DNA from: Apium graveolens
Taxonomy: Eukaryota; Streptophyta; Magnoliopsida; Apiales; Apiaceae
DNA length: 64,000 nt
Assembly (NCBI RefSeq): GCF_009905375.1
Contig: NC_133650.1
Coordinates: 305,365,574-305,429,573, forward strand
Reading direction: 5' to 3'
In this document: positions 1 to 10,252 of the stretch, piece after piece
Layout: the number at the start of each line of letters is the position of its first letter
How positions within the stretch are numbered: position 1 is the first letter of the stretch
Made by a program: the position numbers and the translations under genes
The notes under the pieces: model-generated
The model's database searches: none
Told to the model about the DNA's origin: nothing
What the model saw: only the letters and a program-made list of their open reading frames with translations

Positions 1-234
1 ATCATTTCAAATCAACATTTGAGTGTGGCGCCACGCATTTCATAGTCTAGCTCACAGAAGAGGCCAATAATGTATTTCCAAAAATGTGAGGGTTAAGTCT
101 TTTCTAGATCATTCATATTTTTCATATGATTCATAATATAGCTGAATTCCACTTTTATCATTACCCGGTCAAAGACAACTTTTAATGTAATCAAAGTAAA
201 TTAAGGATAATAACTCTGAAGGACAAACAACATA

Positions 235-2229
235 AAATATAGACTTACTGGAATTTACGGTAAGCTATACAGACCAAAAGGGAGGAAACTTGGAGTCTGG
301 TAAGAATTTTAGCTTCTCGAAATGCGCTCCCCCGGTGCCTAATTGGAGACATGAATAATGTATTATCTCATCAAGACAAGAGGGGGTAGACCTTATCCTA
401 ATCATTTGTTGTAAGGCTTTCATTAAGTGTTAATTGATTGTAATATTTTAGACATGGATTTATGTGGTTATGAGTTCACAGGGATGGAGGTTCGGGTACT
501 AATAATCATAATGAAGTTTCTCTTAAAAGAGCTTTAGTGAGCCCTGGTTTCATTAGTATATTCAAAGATGCGAAACTCTCTAACTTGGAGGTATCAACGT
601 CAGATCACTGCCTAATTCTGCTAGAGCCTGTGGTTAATGCAACAGTCATTCGATCAAAAAAATTTAGATTTGAAAACACTTGGCTGCTATCAAATTATTG
701 AGGAAGTATAAAATTCAAATGATGGCTCCATGTATGATAAACTGACTATTTGTGCAGATATTTTGACAGCTTGGGGTAATGAGATCACTGGCAACTTTAA
801 GGAGCGAATAAATCGTTCTAAAAAAGTCTTGAAAACTCTAAAAGGGAGAAGAGATGATCACTCTTCACAAATGGATCATGATGGAAAAAAAGAAGCTGAC
901 CGAAATTTACGCTTAGAAAGAGGTTTTTTGGTGCCAAAGATCGAAACAATTATGGCTTCGTGAAGGAGACCAAAATAGCAAGTATTTTCTTGCGGCTTCG
1001 AAAAATAGAAGCAAAGTTAATCGTATAAGACTTTTGTATGATAGTCAACGAAACAAGGTCGAATGGGGTACAGGGCTGGAACAGACAGTGGAGAATTATT
1101 TCACGAGTTTATTCACCTCAGTAAGCACAAATTGGAGGAATGTGACAGATTGCATATCGAGGAAAGTAAGTACGAAACAAAATGAAGCAATTCTAGCTGA
1201 AGTTCAGGAAAAGGAAGTCAGGGATGCCCTGTTCAGTATACATCCGTAAAAATCCCCGGGCCCTGATGGTATGACCCCGAGGTTCTACCAAAAATGTTGG
1301 AGTATTGTAAAAGACGAGGTGGTTTCAATGGCCAAAAATTTTTTTCAGTCAGGAAAGATAGATGATCAACTGAAAGGTACAAATATTGCTTAAATTCCGA
1401 AGAAAACTAATCATCTCTGCTTGACTGATATTCATCCAATATCTCTTTGTAATGTGCTTTATAAAGTCATCTCGAAAGTATTGGCGAACAGATTGAAGGG
1501 TGTTATTGATACGATAATTTATGAATCTCAATCTGCTTTTATTCTGGGTCAACTGATCACGGATAAAATAGTGATTGCCTTCGAGGTAATGCATTATATG
1601 AAACAGAAAAAACGAGGGAATGATTGTTGGATGGCGCTGAAATTAGACATGTCTAAACCTTATGAACGGATCGAGTGGAACTATATGAAGGCTATATTAG
1701 CTAAATTAGGATTCAATCATCAAGTAATCCAACTGTTTATTGCATATCTTCTGTGAATTATAAGGTATCTCATGTTGGCAGGCTTTTTGGCTCAATAATT
1801 CCGGAAAGGGGTCTCAGACAAAGAGACCCCTTATCTTCATACATGTATTTAATATGCATTAAAGGATTATCTGCTATTCTAAAAGATTTTGAGAATCGTA
1901 AGCTCATATCTGGAATAAAGGTGGCAAGATATGATCCCTCTTTAACTCATATGTTCTTCGCGGACGATTCGTACATCTTTTACAAAGCTAGCTTAGACTG
2001 CGCAGATAATGTAATGACTTTGTTAAACGTCTTAAAACAAGCCTCAGGTCAAAAGATTAACGTGGATAAATCTTCGGTCTTGTTTAGCAGTAACACTCAG
2101 CAATACTTGAAGACGGAATTAAGTCAAAAGCTAGGTTTCAAGGAAGCCTATGTTCATTATCAATATTTGGGACTTCCCCACTTTGTGGGTCAAAACAAGT
2201 CAGCAATTTTCAGTTTTATTAAAGACAAG
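235..2229 (+). pseudogene. LINE ORF2 relic: endonuclease tail and first part of reverse transcriptase
   Basis: The endonuclease tail is recognisable from LTGIYGKLYRPKGRKLGVW (near 245-300) and GDMNNVLSHQDKRG (near 345-385). The RT fingers and palm follow: KSPGPDGMTPRFYQ near 1250-1290, then a stretch with DIHPISLCNVLYKVISKVLA near 1424-1485. RQRDPLSSYMYLI lies near 1815-1857. The catalytic box reads FFADDS near 1955-1970, the usual place of the YADD aspartates. In-frame stops occur at about 1248 and 1391, and the frame changes near 1753. Reading resumes without loss after the solo LTR at 3777, which shows that the LTR inserted into a continuous ORF2. Confidence 0.88.
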
Positions 2230-3771
2230 TGTTAAGTGGCATTTATGTCCACTTAGAATGCTCTATAAAGGCTTGAATTGGTGTTTTGTACTTGAGTTAT
2301 TTGTGTTTTTGATGTGTTTTGTAGTGTTTTTACATTTCAGATATATAGCAGGGATCCAGGTAATTTAACATTGTTTTGATGCTAAAATGGTGTTAGGAAT
2401 GTTTCAAGAAGGTTGCTCGTGCAAAGACCAACTTAAACCAGCTAAGAAAACAAGAAAAAGAAGTTTTTCCGAAGAGTCAGGGCGCCCACGCTGTAGTAGC
2501 GCGTGGCCGCGCTGTAGTAGCATGCGGTCGCGCTGTAGTAGCGTGCGGCCGCGCTGTAGTAGCGTGCGGCCGCGCTGTAGTAGCGAGCGGCCGCGTCAGA
2601 GAGCAGGAAGACAGCGCGTCCGCGCTGGTGAAGAGTGCGGTCGCGTCGGGTCGATTTCCAGGAATCCAGTTTCTACTACAATTCTGATTCTTTGGACTTC
2701 TAATCTGCATGGGTTGCTATATAATAACATATTAAGATCGTTTTTCAATAAGGAGACGTACCAGAGCTTAAGGAGATGATGTAAGAATACCTTATAGCAC
2801 AATTCAACGAAGGCGAAGAGGATCTAGTTTATTCTTGTGATATTTTTTTTAAGTTGTAATCTTGGATGCTAGTTTTCTTATTTATTGAACCTATACTCTT
2901 ATTTTACGTACTTGGTTTATTATTTATTCAATATAAACACTACGTTTATTATACCATGCTTTCATCGGAATCCACGTTGATGATGAGTTCGATTATGTGC
3001 TAATCGTTATCGTGGGGTTCTAACGGATTTACTTATGGATTTCTTTAATTAATTTGTTTCAATACCTTAGTGTGTGGTGATTGTATGATAATCTAGTATT
3101 GGTTGTGATTATTCATTTTATGAGCGTCGTGAACTTATAAGATAGCGTGTTAATCTCTAATGAAGCGAAAGTGAATTTAGGGGTTTAGAACTTGCCATGC
3201 TAGCATAGGTTCATGTATTGTTATGCATGATTCGTAGGTAATTTTAACCATCTTACTTTTCCTATGTAATCACGATGGATAACTTGCGCATTAAACCGTT
3301 ATATTTTCAAATTCTATAGATATATAGGGTCTCAATATAATTGGTGTATATTCAGCTTCTATCTCTTTTGTGAATGTCTGGTAGTAGGGTATTCATACAA
3401 CGAAAGTTGGCGTTTACTAGTTTTGTGTTATCTGATTGGTGTCATCACTATTGCATGCTAAGGTTAAGAACAAAGAGGCTATTGAATGAAGTAGTAATGA
3501 AGTTAGAATCCCATGTTTGTGTCATATAGTAATCAATCTCTTTTAATCTCTTAGTTAATATTCTTATTATAATCTCTTAGTTAATCGTAGTTATAAACAA
3601 TCTCAAATTGTGATCATCTTAGCATTGAATAATAACCATAACATTGTTGCATAAGTACATTGATTAAAGTTAACCCAAACTAGTCTATGTGGGAATGAAC
3701 TAGAATTAATTTTATATTACTTGCGATCGCGTATACTTCCGTGAATATTAGCGTGTGTTTTCGTCCTAACA
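2230..3771. mobile_element. Solo LTR (1,542 bp) inserted in the LINE
   Basis: The segment begins TGTTA and ends TAACA, a perfect 5-bp terminal inverted repeat. It is flanked by an exact 5-bp target duplication, ACAAG (2225-2229 and 3772-3776). Removing it plus one ACAAG rejoins the LINE ORF2. There is no PBS, gag or pol inside, so this is a solo LTR left by recombination between two LTRs. It contains a GC-rich 21-bp tandem repeat near its start. The lineage is not assigned; the length fits a large Ty3 or SIRE-type LTR. Confidence 0.92.
2485..2596. repeat. 21-bp GC-rich tandem repeat, about five copies, inside the solo LTR
   Basis: The unit resembles CGCGCTGTAGTAGCGTGCGG, rich in CpG and CpNpG, and repeats about five times with small changes. 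Because 21 is a multiple of three, it gives repetitive open frames on both strands (RPRCSSV-like on plus, ATTARPH-like on minus). These are by-products of the repeat and not evidence of a protein. Its GC content stands out sharply from the surrounding AT-rich DNA. Confidence 0.85.
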
Positions 3772-3776
3772 ACAAG

Positions 3777-5382
3777 ATGCGGGACAATACTAGCATATGG
3801 GATAAAAAAATAATTTCAAATGGAGGGAAATAGATCCTGCTGAAAACTGTTGCCCAGACCCTTCTAAACCATGCCATGAGTGTTTTTTTAATGCCAATGG
3901 AGGTGTGCAATCAGCTAGAGAGCTTAATGTGCAGGTACTGGTGGAGAACCAACTCGAAGAAAGATAAGAACATATATTGGCAAAGCTGGAAAAGAATATG
4001 TAAGAAGAAGACTCAAGGAGGTATGGGTTTTCGAAGTATGAGGGATTATAACATTGTTTTGTTAGGTAATCAGGGGTGGAGATTGCTTAAACATCCATAA
4101 AAACTAGTCAGCAAGATTTTTAAAGCTCGATATTATCCCCAAGGAAATTTTCTGTCAGCAAAAATTGGTAGTAATCCTAGCTACATTTGGAGGAGTGTTC
4201 TTGAATCTCAGGAAATAATAAAAAAGGGCATAGGCTATAGAGTAGGCAATGGAAACTCGATAAACATTGAGTTAGATCCTTGGCTTCCTGTAGATAATGA
4301 CGCGTTCATTCATACGAGGTCTAAATCCATCCATGGTCAAAAAGTTTCATCATTGTTTAGCATGGAGAATAACAGTTGGGATATCGATCTAGTTGAAGAT
4401 ATCTTTGACAGTAGAGATGCAAGCATTATTCTCTCAACTCCAGTTGACAAAGAGGTGGACGATTCTTGGTTCAAATTGTCTGCACACTAAAGATAATCCC
4501 ATCTCAAGGAGAGTCCCAGTTAATGAAATTTACGCAGTTTGCAATGAACATACAGAAATAATCCTGCATACTCTAGTGCAGTGCCCATTTGTTATTTCAG
4601 TTTGGGACAAATATTACAAAGCTCATGTCTATGGTGAGTACTTTACATTTTCTAATTGGCTCGAGTTGGTGCTTCAGCAGAATAAAACAAAGAATATCAC
4701 TACCACAGTTATGATATTTTGGATGTTATGGAAGACTAGGAACGACCTCATTTGGAATTAAAAAAGTTTGGAGCTCTCAGAGTTGTCGAATTCTGCGTAC
4801 TCGCTTCTTAATCAATGGAGAAGTGTTCAAGATCAAACTTTCAATCGCTTCATGGGTTACATGACCCCAGAAGACGGAATGTAACACTGGAACAAACCAC
4901 ATGTTAACAGTATTAAGATCAACATAGATGCAATAATTTTTGAGGAAACAGACAACTACAGCTTTGCATGAGTTGCTCGTAATCACGAAGGTTCCTTAGT
5001 AGAAGCTCGTTCAAAATGCTTGAGAGGAAGTCCAAGTCCAGAGCTAGATGAGGTAATGGGAATTAGAGAAGCCTTAAGCTGGGTAATGAGTACAAACCAG
5101 AAGAAAGTCATCATCGAATCCGACTGTTTGTAGATGGTACATGCCATCTGAAGCTCCTTCTTGTGTTTATTTTACTTGGAAAGAGTGATTCAAGATTGTC
5201 GTACTTTGCTTGCAAATTTATCTAGCAAAAATTTGATGTTTAGGTTCATTAAACGATCTGCGAACAAAGTCGCGCACTTCTTAGCTCGTGACAATTGTTC
5301 CATTGCTGATCGTATCTGGAGAGTGGGAGATGTCCACTCCAATTTCCAGTATGTTTTGTCTAATGATTTAAGTAATGAATAA
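3777..5382 (+). pseudogene. LINE ORF2 relic: RT C-terminus, zf-RVT region and RNase H
   Basis: The protein frame resumes directly after the target duplication, with ILLKTVAQTLLNHAMSVFLM near 3835-3895 and a stretch around CRYWW and GGMGFRSMRDYN typical of plant LINEs. A zf-RVT region has CNEHTEIILHTLVQCPFVIS near 4540-4600. The final domain (about 4900-5382) is a plant RVT_3-type RNase H: NIDAIIFEE near 4920-4946, ESDCL near 5120 and a conserved NKVAHFLAR near 5263-5289. Stops occur at about 3834, 4098, 4489, 4759 and 5131, so no long protein survives. Confidence 0.87.
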
Positions 5383-5424
5383 AATCTCGACTTTTCTGGC
5401 AAAAAAATATAAGAAATAAAATAA

Positions 5425-5889
5425 CATAATGTGCGTGTGTGTGTGTGTCTAATCAATAAACTAGTTTATCAAGCCACTCCTAGTTACATTTTTTATTAAT
5501 ATTGATCATTCTAAAATTGTGAACAATACACATATATTTTAAAAAATGTTATCTCGTTAAACATGTTTACCATGGTGACACCATTCCAGTTGAGTAAATT
5601 TTTATAAAAATATAAAAAGACAGTTATTTATATTATTATTTTAATATTAATTCAAAAATCATTATATTCATTACAAAATTTTTTTCAAAATTCAAATTTT
5701 ATGCATATTTCAAAATACGTTTCATAGCATTAATATTAAAATTTTACATTAATATACTTCATGAGTTACTGAAATGAAACATAATCTCATTAAACATGTT
5801 TAATATAAGTCTGGAACAGTGATGATAGATCATGTTGTTGAACATATAAAAAAATAACACTTACGAATCAATCAAAGTCGAGCACAAAT
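5425..5889. other. AT-rich stretch between the LINE tail and the hAT relic
   Basis: It holds a short (GT)n microsatellite at about 5431-5449 and otherwise low-complexity AT-rich sequence. No gene is visible. Part of it may be the degraded 5' portion of the hAT element that follows. Confidence 0.6.
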
Positions 5890-7513
5890 TAAAATATGAA
5901 AGGGAAACATCAGGGAGTGCAAAAAAGACTTTTAGATATTAACCCTAGATCATTTTATACTCCTTGTGATTGTCATAGTCTAAATTTGGTAATTTGTGAT
6001 CTGGCTAATTCTTGTGATAAAACTATTGAATTTCTTGGTGTCGTTCAACATATATATACAATATTTTCTTCATCAACTAAAAAATGGAAAATTTTACAAG
6101 ATCATACCCTAAACAAACACTTAAGTCTTTGTCATAAACATGGTGGGAAAGTCGTATTGAAAGTATTAAAGCTATAAGCACCACAATTTAAAGAAGCTTT
6201 GTTGACATTATATGATATTGGTGGGGATGAAAAAATTAAAAGTGAAGCAAAAAATTTAGCCACATATGAGCTTGCAAATTTTGAATTTTTATTGGCAATG
6301 ATAATTTGGTATGATATATAGTTTGTTCTTAACTCTGTTAGTAAGAATATGCAGGCTAAAGATATTTGCATTAATGATGATATTGAACAGTTAAATGCTC
6401 TTATTTGTTTTTTTCAAAATTACAGTGAAAATGGATTTGAAAATGCTATGAATTGTGCCAAAAAATTGCTAGTGAAATGGATGTATAGTCTGAATTTGTA
6501 AAAAACCTATTTTTCATAGAAATAAAATTTGATGACAATATTGACAGTGAAACTAGGAGATCTCCTAGATAAACATTCAGAACAAATTACTTTTATACAT
6601 ATTAGATCAAGCTTAATCATCACTGTAAAGAAGCTTTGATCAATTTAAGATATATAAAAACATTTTTGGTTTTTTATTTAGTATTAAAAAAGTGAAGTCT
6701 TTAGATGATAAAAAAATGAAAGATAGTTGTTTCAATTTAAAAAATTCACTAAAACATAATAGTGCTTCAAATATTAATGATTTAGATTTATTTTCGGAAA
6801 TAAAAATTTTGAGAGAATTTATTCATGAGAATAATAGTACTCCACTTGACATACTAAATTATATTAAAAAACTTAATTCTTTTCCAAATGCTAATATTGC
6901 ATATAGGATTATGTTAACTATTCCAGTAAGTGTTGCTTCTACAGAAATGAGTTTTATAAAATTAAAATTGATAAACAAATATTTGAGATCAACAATATCA
7001 TAGGAGAGGTTGAATGAATTAACTATTTTATCGATTGAAAAAGAATTCTTGCAAGAAATTGATTATAATGATTTTATTAAGAAATTTGCAACATTGAAAG
7101 CTAGACAAATAAATTTTGAGTGAATTGTTATTTTTTATTCATGCTTTCTACTTTCTTGTTTTTAAATTATTTTTTCAGTTTGAAATGAAAGAAGAAAAAG
7201 TTGGAAGAGTTAAAATTGTGTTAGAAATAGTGAAGATGGACACAATTTATACTGCCCTGCTAGTTATGTGTGAAGAATGGTGAAACTTGGGAGAACTAGC
7301 ATTTTGAAGAAAAGACATGGTGTTAGTAGCAAGTTGATCTTATGTACTATTTTTTACTTTTTTTATGTAGCAGTGTGCTTAAGATGATATTACTTTGTAT
7401 GCTTAAATTTTGTAAAAAATATTATTAAATGATATATAATTTTATAAAAATAGGCCTCATTTTAAGATTCGCCTAAGGCCTCGAAATTTGATCTTGAGCC
7501 TCCATGTTCCTGT
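5890..7513 (+). pseudogene. hAT-like transposase relic (zinc-finger MYM/DUF4371 type)
   Basis: The sequence resembles the widespread plant hAT-derived TTF/MYM-type zinc finger proteins. The first block (5896-6177) contains KGKHQGVQKRLLDINPR and a CDCHSLNLV-like stretch from the catalytic core. A middle block is read at about 6178-6500 in shifted frames. The last block (6692-7123) carries the hAT dimerisation domain, with IAYRIMLTIPVSVASTEMSF near 6895-6955 and LKARQINFE at the end. Stops and frame changes make it non-functional, and the N-terminal zinc finger is missing. The stretch ending near 7513 resembles the 3' tail of such elements, but terminal inverted repeats were not found. Confidence 0.85.
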
Positions 7514-7564
7514 ATGGCCTTCTTCCATCATTAACTATTGGGGGTGTGTATCTCTACCCCTTCA

Positions 7565-8866
7565 TCATTGTCGGTATGAGCCACTCTGAGTATCGCCTCT
7601 ACTTCCCCAACTATGGCTCTCGCAGCTGACGTCTTCAGGTTCTTTTCCTTTTCCTCTATATTCAAAACTTCTTTGCCTTTTTTCCGAATGAGGGTATTCA
7701 CTGTCGCGAAACCTTTCTTTCCTTGTGAGGGGCGTACTTGAACGCCTATGAAGCCCTACTTTATGTTGATCTCCAATCTTTTGTGTTTCTAGAATTAACG
7801 TCGTCGGATCTTCGTCGCTTAATTGGATGCCAATACGCTCCTTCAAACGAGATAACCTTCTTCGTTGTTTCTCAATATCCAGATCATCACGACAGATCTC
7901 GCTATCAGTACATCCTGAGCGATGTGCATGTGGGGCTATCGTTTGCTCTTGATTTGACTTTGGTTGAAACATTTGTTCATTATTTGAGATTTCTACAATC
8001 AAAACATCTTCAGTGTATTGCAAGTGACGGGGTGTTACCCCCTGAAAATGTTTGTCGTGGGATACACGATCTTCCTTATTTTGTTCATCACATTTTTTCT
8101 TAGATTTTTCATCAATCGTGTTCACCTTAGAATGGTACCTTCGAGGGTGATGTTGGATTTCGCCACCCTCGATTAGACCTAAACTTCTCCTGAAGTGCTT
8201 TAAAGAATCTTTCATCCGATGGAGTTGTTTCAATAAATCACCATTGTTGAAGCGTGACAGGTTATTTATCATCATGCTTATTGGAGTATCTATCTTTCTG
8301 TCATTGAAATCGTTCATCTTATTGGCACTTGAAGCGTCCATCTTCATGTTGCTTGAAGCGTACGTCTTTATGCCGCTTGAAGCATCTATCTTCATGTCGT
8401 TTAAAGCATACATCTTCCTGCCGCTTAAAGAGTTCATCTCCATGTTGCTTGTTGTGTCCATCTTCATGTCGCTTAAAGCGTACATCTCCATGTTGCTTGT
8501 TGCATCCATCTGTATCTTCACCCATGAGTTCAATGATCGGAGCAGTGTCCTCAAAATAATTCAATCATCGCGGAGTGATTGATACATGTTTAACCTCAGA
8601 CTGTCCATGACCATCCGGAGCACCTCCTTCTACCATCGAAACTTTTTTACGTGTCTGACCAGAACGGATTTTGTGGTGGCCTCTTTTTCTCTTCCTCCGT
8701 CGTACAGTACTAAATCTTGAATCAAAACTATTCAATGCATCGCCCATCCAATAAAGTTGTTCTGTCAGATCCGCGTTGCTTATGAGAACCGGAGACGCTC
8801 CGCTAACTAACGGAGTTCCGCATTCTTCAAGTCATTGGCACGAAAGTTTCCACCATTATTGGACAT
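7565..8866 (-). pseudogene. Gag-like fragment with 8-residue repeats
   Basis: The likely gag start is the ATG at 8866, 50 bp inside the PBS. The N-terminal part reads VLISNADLTEQLYWMGDALN (to about 8707) after a frame slip. It then continues through a basic region with RRRKRKRGHHK and a stop near 8565, and shifts again into the long frame 8554-7565. That frame has degenerate 8-residue repeats followed by a charged linker (SLKHFRRSLGLIEGGEIQHH) like the N-terminal half of plant Ty3 gag. The gag core and zinc knuckle are missing. Several stops and frameshifts mean it is not expressed as an intact protein. Confidence 0.65.
8304..8519 (-). repeat. 24-bp tandem repeat (9 or more units) coding 8-residue repeats in gag
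   Basis: On the plus strand the unit resembles CTTGAAGCGTCCATCTTCAT plus four bases. Eight clear units fill 8328-8519, a weaker one lies at 8304-8327, and traces are visible to about 8280. On the minus strand each unit encodes a variant of MKMDASSN / RKMYALND. The copies differ at many third positions, so the array is old. The repeat creates an eye-catching cysteine-rich open frame on the plus strand, which is antisense noise. Confidence 0.88.
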
Positions 8867-8918
8867 ATTTTCCTCCTAAGATTCGATTTGATTCAAGCCC
8901 CTTCTTATAGCGCCAATT

Positions 8919-10252
8919 TGTTAACGGAGGAATTTGGTTAACAAAGATTTGAGGTTCACGACCGTAATCAAGATCTGCAGCGGTGGTCCTTCGCGGTAAA
9001 AGTCGTTGGAGTGTGGTGATTCTGATGAATTGGGAGCTGAGATCGCAAGGGTGTTTGGTAGTGACGTATAGAGCTCTCGCTTCACATCCCTTACAATGTG
9101 CCTACGTACCTCATTTTATAGATGATCAAGCTCTATGTAGTTCTTGGAGAACAAGAAACCTAGATGGACTTGACTTCTCATTCATTGGCCCAATAGAAGT
9201 TGTCTAACCAACTTCCTATTATAACCCGAACATTGATTTACTTTAGGAGTGCCCGGTGATGCGGCCTAGTCACAAAGGCCAAGGTGCAGTTACGACTTGG
9301 GAACTTCATGGATAAGAAAACTCTCAGTAGGTATAGACATGACTAACCGCAAATACTCAAGCACATCCTTACCCTCCGATGAGGATAACCCACCAGACTA
9401 CAGAACGAGTGATCACAAGCGTATAAGTGTAAAGTGCGATATAAAACCAAAATCTCCCAGCGATATAACACCAAACACACACTAAGTATTTATGACCATT
9501 CCCCTACGAGGACAACTCGCAAGACTACATAACGAAGCCTTCAATATGTTTTCCGGGACGGCGGGCTCTCAGAGGCCCTTTTCCTTCTTAGGGAAGAAGG
9601 TTGAAGTCTTCCGGAGGCTCCCCGCATGCTTAGGGCGCATCTAGGCATGGAAGGTCCCTTCGGGGCTCCTCCGGGGCTCCTCCTCTTCACTTGTCTTCTT
9701 TTAATGTTTCATTCACTTCCCAGTTTAGTTGTGGGAGAAACCTCCTTACTAATCCTTGATAGTTATTCATTTTATATTGTGGAGCGGCCACCCCCTGCGG
9801 TCGTATAGCACGGGGTGCGCCCTAAAGGGACATTTTTCAAGAGTCTGGACCATTCCTTGATTCTTGATAGCTCTACTTCTTCCCATAATTTCACAACAAC
9901 TTTTAAGCACTTCTTCACCAATACTTGTTCGCCGTCGTCGTCTTCTACTATAGCGGCCGTTATAACATTCTTGTCGTTGCGGCCATCACACGCCCCCTTC
10001 ATTGTAATCATTAGATGATTTCAATGTAATGACCGTCATAAACCTTATGTACAACTTCGTCAACAACAGTCGTGATTCCTTGTCGTAGCGGCCGTCGCAA
10101 ACGAATCCCATATCAGGCTAGCCCTGTATAGGGCGCATCCTAGGCTCCGGAACCGCGTTCTTCTGAACTCTTCCTTCTTCTTCCTCGACGGTGATCCGAC
10201 CCATTTCATTAAAAACCCAGTAAAATACCCATGACGATTTTATGGTATAACA
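8919..10252 (-). repeat. LTR (1,334 bp) of the truncated gag element
   Basis: On the plus strand it begins TGTTA (8919) and ends TAACA (10248-10252), giving perfect 5-bp terminal inverted repeats. In element orientation its 3' end lies next to the PBS. Open frames inside it, including one with a hydrophobic N-terminus at 9626-9808, have no supporting context and were not called as genes. There is no second copy in the window, so age cannot be estimated from LTR divergence. Confidence 0.75.

Larger units (their letters stand above)
235..5424 (+). mobile_element. Degenerate L1-type LINE, split by a solo LTR
   Basis: A plant non-LTR retrotransposon reads left to right in the usual order: endonuclease tail (about 235-620), reverse transcriptase (about 1250-2229 and 3777-4100), a zf-RVT-like zinc region (about 4393-4761) and an RNase H domain (about 4900-5382). 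An A-rich tail (about 5400-5424) follows. The left end is not visible and the element may continue past the window edge. Many stops and frameshifts break the protein, so it is dead. Positions 2230-3771 are a later solo LTR insertion. No target duplication for the LINE itself could be found. Confidence 0.9.
7514..10252 (-). mobile_element. Truncated LTR retrotransposon: LTR, PBS and partial gag
   Basis: Read on the minus strand, the element starts with a complete LTR (10252 to 8919), followed after 2 bp by a PBS-like TGGCGC stretch (8915 downward). A leader follows, then a gag-like ORF from 8866 towards 7514, where it is cut off beside the hAT relic. Polymerase, the second LTR and the matching target duplication are absent. 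The gag style and PBS suggest the Ty3/gypsy group, but no polymerase is present to confirm this. Confidence 0.75.

Noticed and set aside
2387..2779. Arginine/serine/cysteine-rich open frame on plus and its histidine-rich mirror on minus
   Set aside because: Both arise from a 21-bp tandem repeat (a multiple of three) inside a solo LTR that has exact target duplications.
8329..8559. Cysteine-rich repetitive peptide on the plus strand
   Set aside because: It is the antisense of a 24-bp repeat in a gag frame; there is no start context, signal peptide or promoter.
9626..9808. Small frame with a hydrophobic, signal-peptide-like N-terminus
   Set aside because: It lies entirely inside an LTR and has no homology or promoter support.
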